Positions 35,067 to 45,446 of a stretch of DNA of 64,000 nucleotides are shown here, piece after piece. This DNA is from Plotosus lineatus. Lineage: Eukaryota > Chordata > Actinopteri > Siluriformes > Plotosidae. The notes beneath the pieces were generated by a model. That model was given only the letters and a program-made list of their open reading frames with translations, did no database searches and had not been told where the DNA came from. A program made the position numbers and the translations under genes. The stretch covers positions 66,005,501 through 66,069,500 of the forward strand of contig CM045733.1 of the NCBI GenBank assembly GCA_024760905.1, given 5' to 3'. The first letter of the stretch is position 1; the number at the start of each line of letters is the position of its first letter.

Positions 35067-35195
35067 CACTACACAAAAAAAGTTAAGGATATTTGTCAAT
35101 AAAAAACTGAAATTAAGGCCAAATCACAAAACCGAAAAAAAAAAAAAATATCTAGAAAATTTCCAAATATCCTTAACTTTTTTTTTTTTGTAGTG
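35067..35195. mobile_element. 129-bp MITE with long inverted ends
   Basis: The left end cactacacaaaaaaagttaa and the right end (gtagtg on the plus strand) form terminal inverted repeats of about 30 bp, flanked by TA at 35,065-35,066 and 35,196-35,197. The core is A-rich. The inverted repeats make up about half of the element. TA duplication suggests Tc1/mariner-type mobilisation. Confidence 0.85.
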
Positions 35196-35197
35196 TA

Positions 35198-35233
35198 TAT
35201 CAGTCCCAATTAACCGCACCAAAGTGAGGGATC

Positions 35234-35235
<2 letters not shown>
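35198..35235 (+). mobile_element. MITE-1 right-end fragment
   Basis: cagtcccaattaaccgc and gtgagggatccctg match the MITE-1 right terminus. A (TG)n array (35,236-35,288) replaces the TA flank. Confidence 0.75.

Positions 35236-35288
<53 letters not shown>
35236..35288. repeat. (TG)n microsatellite
   Basis: A nearly pure TG array that starts inside the last bases of the MITE-1 end. Confidence 0.97.
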
Positions 35289-35291
<3 letters not shown>

Positions 35292-35368
35292 ATATATATT
35301 ACGAAAAATTGTTTAAACTTTTTGTGTAAATCCGAAATATCTGTGTGCATGCTTTATTAAACAATTAT

Positions 35369-35480
<112 letters not shown>

Positions 35481-35525
35481 AAAAATAAAAGGACAGGACA
35501 AAGACTTTCTATTGAAACTCCATTT

Positions 35526-35580
35526 ATCACTACAGATCTGTTTCGAGGGGTGGTGAAACCATCCTCTCTCTTCAGGTGAT
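35526..35580 (-). ncRNA. Type I hammerhead ribozyme, minus strand copy
   Basis: Read on the minus strand: stem I strand ATCAC, core CTGAAGA, stem II, core GAAA, stem III ACA/TGT around a GATC loop, cleavage triplet GTA, stem I strand GTGAT. All invariant core bases are present. One substitution relative to the plus-strand copy weakens stem II (an A facing a C), so it may be less active. Confidence 0.75.
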
Positions 35581-35603
35581 TATAGATTATAGATTCTTCT
35601 ATA

Positions 35604-35658
35604 ATCACCTGAAGAGAGAGGGTGGTTTCACCACCCCTCGAAACAGATCTGTAGTGAT
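35604..35658 (+). ncRNA. Type I hammerhead ribozyme, plus strand copy
   Basis: Stem I pairs ATCAC (35,604-35,608) with GTGAT (35,654-35,658). The core CTGAAGA (35,609-35,615) fits CUGANGA. Stem II pairs 35,616-35,625 with 35,631-35,639, with one bulged A at 35,619 and a small loop. The core GAAA is at 35,640-35,643. Stem III is 3 bp (ACA with TGT) closed by GATC. The expected cleavage is after A 35,653 (triplet GTA). Very short stem III is known for hammerheads of Penelope-like elements and of newt satellite RNA. Self-cleavage is predicted, not shown. Confidence 0.82.
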
Positions 35659-35760
35659 AAATGGAGTTTCAATAGAAAGTCTTTGTCCTGTCCTTTTATT
35701 TTTGTTATTTGCTCTACCAAAAAGTATTGAGCACTCTCCTACAGAAGGATCTACTCAAAA

Positions 35761-36149
<389 letters not shown>

Positions 36150-36254
36150 CATTTACCATTTCTTAAAAACAACAAAAAACTAGTATTGATCTGCAGCATG
36201 TATATAGATTACTGTTTTGTGTAATCATGTATGAATTGCTGAGGCGGAAACATA

Positions 36255-36335
36255 TGTACAAACAACATATAACATACAAATATATAACATATAACATACA
36301 AGTATATAACATATAACATACAAAGAACATACAAC
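36255..36335. repeat. Minisatellite, about three units
   Basis: The word atataacatac recurs at intervals of about 23-28 bp, with small length differences. Confidence 0.8.
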
Positions 36336-36411
36336 AAGCATTGTCACCTCTATTTAATTATTATCTATTTGTTCTATTTAAAAAACAATAGTGATGCAAT
36401 GAGAGAAAAAG

Positions 36412-36757
36412 GGGCAGTGGTGGTCTAGTGGATAGGGCACAGGATCGCTGATCCTAAGGTTGGGGGTTCGAGTCCCCACAGGGTTGTAACTGTCCCCCCC
36501 AGTGTAGCTAACTGGATTATCAAAGGCGGGCCATGTCTCTCACTGTCTATGGTGAGAGGTTCATGTAAAAGAACCATTGCTGACTTTTGTAAAGAGGAGC
36601 TGCAAAGCCGTCAGCGTGTTTCTGTCCCTTGCTAAAGGGTTGTGACAGGAAGGGCATCCGATGTAAAAACCCGTGCCAAATCAAATGTGCGAATCAGATG
36701 ATTCGCTGTGGCAACTCCCAAGAAAGGGAAAACGCCGAAAGGAAAAGAAGAAGAAGA
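36412..36757 (+). mobile_element. SINE-A, tail R, best-preserved copy
   Basis: The head ggggcagtggtggtctagtg (A box), then gatcgctgatcc (anticodon-arm-like), gggggttcgagtcccc (B box), a C-tract, the shared body to cagcgtgtttctgtccc, and then tail R. Tail R contains gtgacaggaagggcatccga, which resembles the RTE 5' leader. It ends with gattcgctgtggcaactc and gaaaggaaaagaagaagaag, which resemble the RTE 3' end. A (GA)n array follows at 36,768-36,792. Confidence 0.93.
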
Positions 36758-36792
36758 TTTGATGTGAGAGAGAGAGAGAGAGAGAGAGAGAA

Positions 36793-37833
36793 ATGGAGAC
36801 TATTTGGAGCCTTATTGAGAGCAAAACTTGTCAATACTCACCTTGTTGGGCAGGAAGTAAAAATACCAAAAAGTACACATGCAAGTGTAAATAGTGATCC
36901 AATAGACTGGCAGCCTGTTCTGGGTGTACCAGCCTTTTGCCTGAAGTCACAGCTCCACATGAGAACATCACAAATAAGTGAGCAGATAATCAGATAATGA
37001 TTTTTGTATGGGTCACAATACATTTTTATTCTTTTAAATATAATTTATCATCTCAACCTATTGCTGTAATGGATAGCTAGATACATGCATACATCATCTT
37101 ACATTTTTTAAATCACATTATTCCCTGCCATTATCTGTGAAAAGACAATGTGGAGAAGCCACAGAACTGTTGTTTTCCTCTTTGACAATTTATATTTGCA
37201 TGGGAGTTGAAAACAATTCGAGCCATGGAGATCGGTCATTTTCTCCTGATCCTCTGGGAATTAATTTATTGCCTGCCAAATGCTTAATTGATTTCGTGTG
37301 ACTGCATTCTTTTATGAGCTGATGTGGGGGAGATGTAAACATACCAATCCACCATGATAACAATAAGAACTGCAGAAAAATAAATAAATAAATAAATAAA
37401 CCTCTGTCAATCACTTTCACAAGTGCAGTCAGGACAAAAGTCTGCGTAACGATGTCCTGAGGAACTGCTACATAAATCCCGTACATATTTTCCAGTTTGT
37501 GTGTATTGAGCTGGAGCATGTATGCTTAAGACAAAGCTTTTGATCACAGAATCACTCTGCAGCTGCATGTTCCACAAAAAAAAAAGAAAAAAAAAAGAAT
37601 CTCTCACCGACGGCAGCATGAGGCTACCAGCAAATACCAAAATAATGTGTCTTTGCCCTGTGGACATACCCTTATCCTTTTCATTCTTTTTTGTGCTCGA
37701 GCAACAGTGCAGACAAAAAGGGAGCAATTATGCACTACATCATGATGGAACAACAGTGGTCATGGAGAAGGATGGAGCACACTGCCCAGGGAAATTCAGT
37801 CTCTATGAAGGGATGTTCTGGTTTATAAGGGGT

Positions 37834-37878
<45 letters not shown>

Positions 37879-38399
37879 ATTCAGGGTCGTAATATCTGTC
37901 AGGGTGCTGGTTTGTGCACTTGTCTTCATGATTTTTCACAAGATATAAGCAGAACACATGGACTGAATTAACACATTTAAGCCCGATTTTGAGTGACGTT
38001 TCTGGTTGAAATGTATGACTTCAAGTCCAATTATATCATTTACACCAGATGTTCCCACAGCTGTATTCATACTGACAGCAGTACAGAGGGTTAAATTGAC
38101 GTTGTTAATTGAACAATAATGCTCCCAATGAGCCTCTAAATGACACATGAATAAAATCAAAGTCAAGCCTTGAAAAGATGATTTCTTCAGAATTGATGGA
38201 AGCCATTTATGATAAACAGATGATTTTTTTTTTTTTTTTGTGCGTTTTTAATATCTCAAGAGTGAAAATACTGAGGGGACAGAAGAGAACGGAAAAAAAA
38301 ATGCCATTACAGTATTGGATTATTACGTGTTATTCTTTCCTGTTGTATTGAACTTTATATTTTGTACTATGACTCATACTAACAACAGCTTCATCTCCT
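36793..38399. other. No gene seen; simple repeats
   Basis: Mostly single-copy. A (TG)n array lies at 37,838-37,875, an (AAAT)n patch near 37,377-37,400 and a T-run near 38,224-38,239. No frame resembles a known protein. Confidence 0.55.
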
Positions 38400-38600
38400 T
38401 CTTTTTGGCTTTTCTCGCTTTTTTTTTTTCAGGGTTCACCACATCGACTCATTTGATTCACATGTTTGATTTGACATATGTTTTCATGTCGGATGCCCTT
38501 CCTGATACAACTCTTTCGCAAGGCAGAAACACGCTGACGGCTATGCAGCTACTCTTTACGAAAGTCAGCAATGGTTCTTTTACAGCTTCTCACCATAGCC
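38400..38600 (-). mobile_element. SINE-A, tail R, left half of a copy split by hAT
   Basis: The plus strand shows worn tail R (ggttcaccacatcgactcat, gatgcccttcctgatac) and body up to caccatag. The rest of the copy resumes at 40,111. The 8 bp before the hAT element (ccatagcc, 38,593-38,600) recur after it (ccatagac, 40,111-40,118) with one difference. Confidence 0.88.
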
Positions 38601-38813
38601 CAGTGGTTGTTAACCTTGTTGGAGGTTCTGAACCCCACCAGTTTCATATGCTTATTCACTGAATCCTTCTTTATTGAAAAATAAAATATGATTTTTTTTC
38701 AAGACATAGGTTTTTACTGGGGCACCAAACTGAACTCCGCCCATCAAAACTACTTACATTTTTATGTGAGGTGTGCATCCGAGTGTGTACACGCGCATCT
38801 GGATTTGTGTGTA

Positions 38814-39602
38814 CAGTAAAACCTCCGCTGACGAACGCTTAAGCTCACGAACTTTTCGCCTCAAGAACATTAAATTCGCGAGCATATAGTCTCTGCTGAC
38901 AAACTAGTTTTCGGTGGATGAATCAAACCACGCGGTCAAACAGCACCACGGTGGCGGCCACGAGAAGATGACGCACGCTCACGGCGTCACGGTTCGTCAC
39001 CCCCTTTCTTTGAGTGCGGACGTGGTTTGTGTTTGATAGACATTTTGGACCATATTGAGTGTACTTTTGCTATTATGGGACCGAAAAAGACCCCACCACA
39101 GGCGGAGATCATTGAAAAACACGAACGAGGTGTGCGTTTGTGTGACTCAGCGTCCCAGTACCAGTACGCTAAGTCTACCATTGCTCCCATCCTTAAGAAC
39201 AAGGAAGCTATTAAGGGTGCGTGTGTGGCTAAGGGTGTTTCCAAACAGTAGGCGTTTCCAAACACTCCTTCCAAACAGTAAGTCCCTCCCTCCCTCCTCC
39301 TCCCACTCCATTCCATCAAGCCATCAACTACCATCACAAAGGTAAATAAAACGACTTTATTATACAGTACAGTTTATTTCTTTAATTACAATACAATAGC
39401 ACATTTATTATACATAAAATAAGGTATATTTTTGTGTAGTTTTAAGGCTTATTTAGTAGAAAATTATGTTTTATGGGGACCTGGGAACGGCTTATTCTCA
39501 TTTTAATGGTTTCTTATGGGAAATAAATGTTCGGAAGACGAACTTTTCGCCTTCCACACACTTTCTGGGAACCAATTATGTTCGTGAGCAGAGGTATCAC
39601 TG
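38814..39602 (+). mobile_element. Tigger-B non-autonomous element, 789 bp
   Basis: The ends cagtaaaacctccgctgacg and gcagaggtatcactg are inverted matches, with TA at 38,812-38,813 and 39,603-39,604. The flanks rejoin into continuous MITE-1 sequence when the element and one TA are removed. It encodes the helix-turn-helix frame at 39,027-39,251. Confidence 0.92.
39027..39251 (+). CDS. Tigger-B helix-turn-helix protein, N-terminal domain only
   Basis: The 74-codon frame contains a probable internal start, MGPKKTPPQAEIIEKHERG, followed by GVRLCDSASQYQYAKSTIAP and ILKNKEAIKGACVAKGVSK. The pattern of two helices ending in STIAPILKNKE is that of CENP-B/Tigger DNA-binding domains. Initiation at the MGPKKT methionine (near 39,075) would give about 58 residues. 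The frame ends at a stop close to a short duplicated segment (ttccaaac), where the rest of the transposase appears to have been deleted. The minus-strand sister copy is frameshifted. Confidence 0.6.
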   Translation: MCLIDILDHIECTFAIMGPKKTPPQAEIIEKHERGVRLCDSASQYQYAKSTIAPILKNKEAIKGACVAKGVSKQ

Positions 39603-40110
39603 TATTTATATTTTATTTACATCTTATGCATTATTTTTGAATGTTTAATTGTTATTATAAACATTTATAGCATTGAATATGTATTTATTGATATTATATA
39701 CGCATATACATGTCCATATCCGTCAGTCGTCGGGGGACTAGACCTTGAACCTACTTTGCAAATCATGCAGATTGGAAGCTGACTAGCATCATGTTCCATT
39801 ATATATGTGAATCCACATTGTACGTATTTACCACTTTCATTTTTTGCTCAACATAGTAAGGATTAAAATGTTCAGAAAGAAATCACATGACATACCATCA
39901 CGCCAATCACAAGTCGACTACTGAGCACACCAAATTTCCTGCAGCACAGATTGGCCAAGCAATGTAGCATGATCACCTGCAGCCAGTGATATCCAAGCGG
40001 GGCGTGTCATTATGAATATGAGTCAGGTGTGTGTCTTGACCTCGGCCGAACCCCTGAGACTGACTTACCGAACCGCTAGGGTTCGATCGAACCCAGGTTA
40101 AGAACCACTG

Positions 40111-40261
40111 CCATAGACAGTGAGAGACATGGCCCGCCTTTGATAATCCAGTTAGCTGCACTGGGGGGAACAGTGACAACCTTGAGGAGAGTGGGACCTG
40201 AACCCCCAACTTTAGGATCAGTGATCCAGCGCTTTTTACCCCCAGGCCACCACTGCCCAGT
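40111..40261 (-). mobile_element. SINE-A, right half (tRNA head) of the copy split by hAT
   Basis: It continues the body (gacagtgagagacatggc) to the C-tract and the tRNA-like head, with plus-strand ggatcagtgatccagcgc and ccaggccaccactgcc. Confidence 0.9.
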
Positions 40262-40264
40262 ACT

Positions 40265-40301
40265 AACAACAACAACAACAACAACCACAATAATTATACA
40301 T

Positions 40302-40344
<43 letters not shown>

Positions 40345-40383
40345 CATACGGCTACTACTACTACTACTAATAATAATAATAAT
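40265..40383. repeat. (CAA)n, (TA)n and (CTA/TAA)n arrays
   Basis: Three simple arrays in a row after the SINE head. Confidence 0.95.
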
Positions 40384-41508
40384 AGACTATTTCTCAAACT
40401 CAATCCCGAACCCTAATAAAACCATAGATTTAATAAGATGCAGCAGTACTAGTATCCAAGTACAAGCCAGAATTAAATCTTTAATAAAGGTCCAAAAATA
40501 TCATCAGGGATAATATTAGCCCTCATTATTCACTGTCTTCAGAGAGTTTCTTTCAAAGTTTTATGCTGTACCCTGTCTTACAAACTTAGCAAATCACAGA
40601 GGTTAATTGAGAAGACAGCACTGCATCAGTTGCCCTCCCATTGCAAGTTCACCAGAACAAGTGACCCTAATCTTTTAACTAAGTTTACATCCTTCTCTAT
40701 GGAGAAAGATTTCCTTGCATCAATTAGCAATAAAAATCCCTTATGTAATAAATACCTCATTTATGCACTTAGGGAAATGAAGTTCTTTAAATCTTTAATT
40801 GCTCTGCAGTGGGTCATTTTATTAACCTAACATTTGGTGGACGGTTTTCAGATTTAAGATCTGCATTTTGCTAATAAATACTAGTGTCATAAATATAAGT
40901 TGTGTTCATAAATGCTTCTTATGTTCATCCCTACAGTAAGAACAGTGCAATCACTTTTTAGAGAAGGTTTCTATTAAAATGCAGACTGCATATGTGGAAT
41001 TACTGCCATATGCCACAGGGAGCAAATGATGCTAATTGTTTTATCCGTATTAGAGATGGAAGACATGACAGACATTGCAGTAACAGGTGCAATGATGATA
41101 CGATAAAGAGATGGTAATGATGTAACCCAGCTTGCTCAGCTTTCATTACTGTTGTCCATTGCACTGTTGTTTTACCATTCCTGTCATGTTTGATCTTGTT
41201 TAGATTACTCTTCCATACATCAAACCGTCAAATGTTAATAATATCCATGCTGATTAATGTAAATTTTGAAAAACACTGGCAGAAACAGAAGAAAAAAAAA
41301 ATCCTGAACTGTCTTTAAATTCCCAAGATCCTCAGCTCTGTCAGTTCAAATAGAGATCATAACACTGGGCAACAACAACAAAAATATTTTGTTTAAACTA
41401 CTAGAAAACATGTTATCTTTACTGAATTGATCTTGCTATTAAACAAATTCAAATGGAATTTAATTTTTTTTTAAACACATAAAAAATATATTTTTGCATT
41501 ATTACATG
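40384..41508. other. No gene seen
   Basis: Balanced single-copy sequence. A 66-codon frame at 40,630-40,830 has no recognisable domain. Confidence 0.55.
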
Positions 41509-41510
41509 TA

Positions 41511-42707
41511 CAGGGATCGGTCGCTGCTTTGTGCTTCAATTCATGCGGCTTCAGTGCATCACATATTTTTAATTTTTTTAAATATTCATCAACTTAAAAA
41601 ATAAGGAAATTAAGGAAGCATAGGTTAAAAAGTTCAGGAAAATGCCACAAAAACAAGGCCAATTATGCAAAAAAAAAAAAAAAAAAAAGCAAACAAACAA
41701 CAACAAAAAACCCTAAAAAACAAAAAACAACTTAAAACCCCACATCAAAATTATTTACATTTTTGTGATGTGCGCATCTGCGTGCGTGTGCGTCTGTAGG
41801 TGTGTGTATTTATATTTTATTTACAGCTTATACATTATTTTTAATGTTTAATTGTTATTATAAGCATTTATAGCACTGAAAATGTATTTATTGATATTAT
41901 ACACACATATACATGTATGTATACACTATGATGTTTGCAGATGACATCATGATCTGTAGTGAGAGCAGAGAACAAGTGCAGGGAAATCTAGAGAGGTGGA
42001 GGTATGCCCTGGAAAGGAGAGGAATGAAGGTTAGTCTCAGTAAGACAGAATACGTGTGTGAACGACAAGGACCCAACAGGAGCGGTGAGGTTACAGTGAG
42101 CAGAGATAAAGAAGGTGGAGGATTTTAAGTACTTAGGCTCAACAATCCAGAGCAATGGAGAGTGGAATGAAGTGAAAGAAAAGTGTCCGGTGTGATAGAT
42201 AGGAAGGTATCAGCAAGAATGAAGGGAAAAGTGTGCAAGACGGTGATGAGGCCAGCGATGTTGTATGATTTAGAGACAGTGGCGCTGAGGAAAAGACAGG
42301 AGGCAGAGCTGGAGGTAGCAGAGATGAAAATGTTGAGGTTCTCTTTGGGAGTAACGAGGATGGATAGGATCAGAAATGAGTACATCAGATGGACAGCACA
42401 TGTAAGACGTTTTGGAGACAAAGTCAGAGAGGCTAGATTGAGATGGTTTGGACATGTACAGAGGAGGGATAGTGAGTATATTGGTAGTAGGATGCTGAGG
42501 TTGGAACTACCAGGCAGAAGGCCTCGAGGAAGACCAAAGAGACGATTCATGGACGTGGTGAAGGAGGACATAAAGTCTGTTGGTGTAAGAGAAGAAGATG
42601 CAGTGGATAGGGTGAGATGGAGGCAGATGATTCGCTGTGGCGACCCCTGAAGGGAAAATCCGAAAGGAAAAGAAGAAAGAAGAAGATATACATGTACGTA
42701 TACATCA

Positions 42708-42739
<32 letters not shown>

Positions 42740-42827
42740 GTGGGGGGGGGGTGATAGTACTTTGCGGAATTCGGTGGTTGCAGGGGGATCTCGGTCCCAA
42801 TTAACCACGGAAAGTGAGGGATCCCTT
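41511..42827 (+). mobile_element. MITE-1 copy interrupted by an RTE fragment
   Basis: The left end cagggatcggtcgctgcttt and right end agtgagggatccctt are flanked by TA (41,509-41,510; 42,828-42,829). The RTE insertion (41,926-42,685) with its duplicated target accounts for the extra length. A (TG)n array lies at 42,711-42,730. Confidence 0.88.
41926..42685 (+). pseudogene. RTE-type LINE, 5'-truncated, internal deletion
   Basis: The copy begins in the RT catalytic motif (MMFADDIMICSE, 41,927 on). The first frame stops at 42,128; a deletion of roughly 45 bp follows, and a 155-codon frame (42,183-42,650) covers the rest to the final CGDP. The insertion is framed by a 19-bp duplication (atatacatgtatgtataca / atatacatgtacgtataca) at 41,907-41,925 and 42,686-42,704. 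It lies in MITE-1 and is therefore the younger element. Confidence 0.93.
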
Positions 42828-42926
42828 TACTTATATATTAGACAGAAACCTCAAATTTATGCGTGAAAATGAACAATCAAGTGGTTCTTAACTTGCTCAA
42901 GAATATTTTAGACATTTGCTTCTGTG

Positions 42927-43072
42927 CTTGTGTTCAACTTGAGTTTCCCTGTGCAAAAATCAAAAGTAATTACCTATCGTGCCAAAATTACAATTATTAT
43001 AATTATTTTAATTTTGGCACGATAGGTAATTACTTCTGATTTCTGCACGGGGAAACTCAAGGTGAACACAAG
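42927..43072. repeat. 146-bp foldback repeat, 64-bp arms
   Basis: The arms 42,927-42,990 and 43,009-43,072 are inverted copies with about four or five mismatches around an 18-bp AT-rich centre. Their ends read cttgtgttcaacttgag and ctcaaggtgaacacaag. It may be a foldback MITE; I cannot see a clear target duplication. Confidence 0.9.
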
Positions 43073-43426
43073 TATATGTATGTATATATATATATTTTTT
43101 CTTCTGATATGTCTTCGTAAAACCTTTTACTGTGCTTGTCTCACACTGCATAAATTAAGAAATTAGTACAGAAAAATCAGTGCAGCAGAGCTGTGGAGCC
43201 CAAGTTGTGTATTAAACCCCAGCTTTACTATCAAACTCATGTAAGCTATTCAGCTGTGCTTTGATAGTATAATTTCAACAGACATAGTTGGGGTAGTTAA
43301 AATACTTTCTTTTATCCAGAGCACTTAGGCCTACGCATCATCGCTTATAGTTGCTGATTTTTCTTATATATGCTGGTTGCTGAAACTATACATGGTTTAC
43401 TTATAGCATTTAGCCTAAAGTATATG

Positions 43427-43483
<57 letters not shown>

Positions 43484-43485
<2 letters not shown>

Positions 43486-43822
43486 GGCAGTGGTGGTTTA
43501 GTAGTATAGGGCGCTGGGTTGCTGATCCTAAGGTTGGGGGTTCAAGTCCCCACAAGGTTGTCACTGCCCCCCATTCCCCAGTGCAGCTAACTGGGTTATC
43601 AAAGGCGGGCCATGTCTCTTACAGTCTATGGTCAGAGGCATGTAAAAGAACCATTGCTGACCTTCGTAAAAGAGTAGGCTGCAAAGCCACCAGCGTGCTT
43701 CTGTCCCTTGCTGAAAGGGTTGTGTCAGGAAGGGCATCCGACTTAAAAACCTATGCCAAATCAAACGAGTGAATCATTCGCTGTGGCGACCCCTGAAAAA
43801 AGGGAAAAGCCAGAAGGAAATT
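43484..43822 (+). mobile_element. SINE-A, tail R, complete
   Basis: The head ggggcagtggtggtttagta and gggggttcaagtcccc are followed by C-tract, body and tail R ending in gtggcgacccctgaaaaaag and agccagaaggaaat. It follows a (TA)n array (43,433-43,481) directly. Confidence 0.9.
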
Positions 43823-43840
43823 TTCATATCTCTATATGCA

Positions 43841-43845
<5 letters not shown>

Positions 43846-43915
<70 letters not shown>
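43846..43915. repeat. (TA)n microsatellite
   Basis: About 70 bp of TA lie at the 3' edge of the RTE element. Another TA array (47,089-47,127) lies at its 5' edge, so the RTE probably inserted into or beside a TA array. Confidence 0.97.
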
Positions 43916-43918
<3 letters not shown>

Positions 43919-43958
43919 CTTCTTCTTCTTCTTCTTCTTTTCCTTTCGGCTGTTCCCT

Positions 43959-45446
43959 TCAGGGGTCGCCACAGCAAATGATCTGCCTCCATCTCTCCCT
44001 ATCCTCTGCATCTTCTACTCTTACTCCAACGACCTTCATGTCCGCCTTCACCGCATCCATAAATCTTCTCTTTGGTCTTCCTCTGGGCCTTTTGCCTGGT
44101 AGTTCCAACCTCAGCATCCTACGACCAATATACTCACTATCCCTCTCTGTACATGTCCAAACCATCTCAATCTAGCCTCTCTGACTTTGTCTCCAAAACA
44201 TCTAACATGTGCTGTCCCTCTGATGTACTCATTTCTGATCCTATCCATCCTCGTTAGTCCCAAAGAGAAGCTCAACATTTTCATCTCTGCTACCTCCAGC
44301 TCTGCCCCCTGTCTTTTCCCCCAAGGCCACTGTCTCTAAACCATACAACATTGCTGGCCTCATCACCGTCTTGTACACTTTTCCCTTCATTCTTGCCGAT
44401 ACTCTCCTATCACACATCACACCGGACACTTTTCTCCATCCATTCCAACCTGCCTGCACGCGCTTCTTCACCTCTTTTCCACACTCTCCATTGCTCTGGA
44501 TTGTTGAGCCTACGTACTTAAAATCCTCCACCTTCTTTATCTCTGCCCCTGTAACCTCAAAGTTCCTCTTGGGTCCTTGTCGTTCACACACATGTATTCT
44601 GTCTTACTAAGACTAACCTTCAATCCCCTCCTTTCCAGGGCATACCTCCACCTCTCTAGATTTTCCTCCACTTGGTCTCTGCTCTCACTACAGATCACGA
44701 TGTCATCTGCAAACATCATAGTCCATGGAGATTCTTGTCTAACCTCGTCTGTTAGCCTGTCCATCACCATAGCAAACTAGAAGGGGCTGAGAGCTGACCC
44801 TTGATGCAGTCCCACCTCCACCTTGAACTCTTCTGTCACACCGACAGCACACCTCACCACTGTCTTACATCTCTCATACATGTCCTGCACCACTCTAACA
44901 TACTTCTCTGTCACTCCAGACTTCCTCATACAGTACCACAGTTCTTCTCTCGGCACCCTGTCATATGCTTTCTCCAGATCCACAAAGGCACAATGCAGCT
45001 CCTTCTGACCTTCTCTGTACTTCTCTATTAACATCCTCAAAGCAAACACTGCATCTGTGGTGCTCTTTCTTGGCATGAAACCAAACTGTTGTTCACAAAT
45101 GCTGACCTCTGCCCTTAGTCTTGCTTCCACTATTCTTTCCCATAGCTTCATTGTATGGCTCATCAACTTTATCCCTCTGTAGTTGCCACAACTCTGTACA
45201 TCTCACTTGTTCTTAAAAATGGGCACAAGCACACTTCTCCTCCATTCCTCTGGCATCTGCTCACTTTCTAAGACCTTGTTGAATATTCTTGTCAGAAAAT
45301 CTACTGCTACCTCCCTAGACACTTCCATACCTCAACTGGTATGTCATCAGGGCCAACTGCCTTTCCACTCTTCATCCTCTTCAATGCCCTCCTCACTTCT
45401 CCCTTACTAATCTTTGCTACTTCCTGCTCCTCAACTGTCACCCCTT
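43959..45446 (-). pseudogene. RTE reverse transcriptase and C-terminal region, broken frame
   Basis: The coding relic is spread over several frames. The piece 44,777-45,166 holds the fingers motif ([10 protein letters not shown]) and motif A ([12 protein letters not shown]), ending in motif B (HQGSALSP). An in-frame TAG follows (44,777-44,779). The piece 44,537-44,770 holds motif C (MMFADDIVICSE). The pieces 44,241-44,591 and 43,959-44,165 hold the C-terminal region to CGDP. I also see an in-frame TGA at 45,203-45,205 and indels near 45,450, 45,330, 44,580, 44,320 and 44,150. Catalytic residues persist, yet the protein cannot be made intact. Confidence 0.88.

Larger units (their letters stand above)
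38601..40110. mobile_element. hAT-type DNA transposon, non-autonomous, 1.5 kb
   Basis: The ends cagtggttgttaacct (38,601) and aggttaagaaccactg (40,095-40,110) are inverted matches of the hAT/Charlie kind, with an 8-bp target duplication. It contains no transposase frame. Its interior includes a piece of MITE-1 lacking both MITE ends (about 38,737-38,813 and 39,603-39,729) and, within that, a Tigger-B copy. Confidence 0.88.

Noticed and set aside
36255..36335. CRISPR-like spaced repeats
   Set aside because: Repeat and spacer lengths vary, the units are AT-rich and contiguous, and the genome is eukaryotic.
36412..36483. tRNA gene
   Set aside because: A and B boxes are present, but the segment is the head of a dispersed SINE with a fixed body and tail; the same holds for all other SINE heads here.
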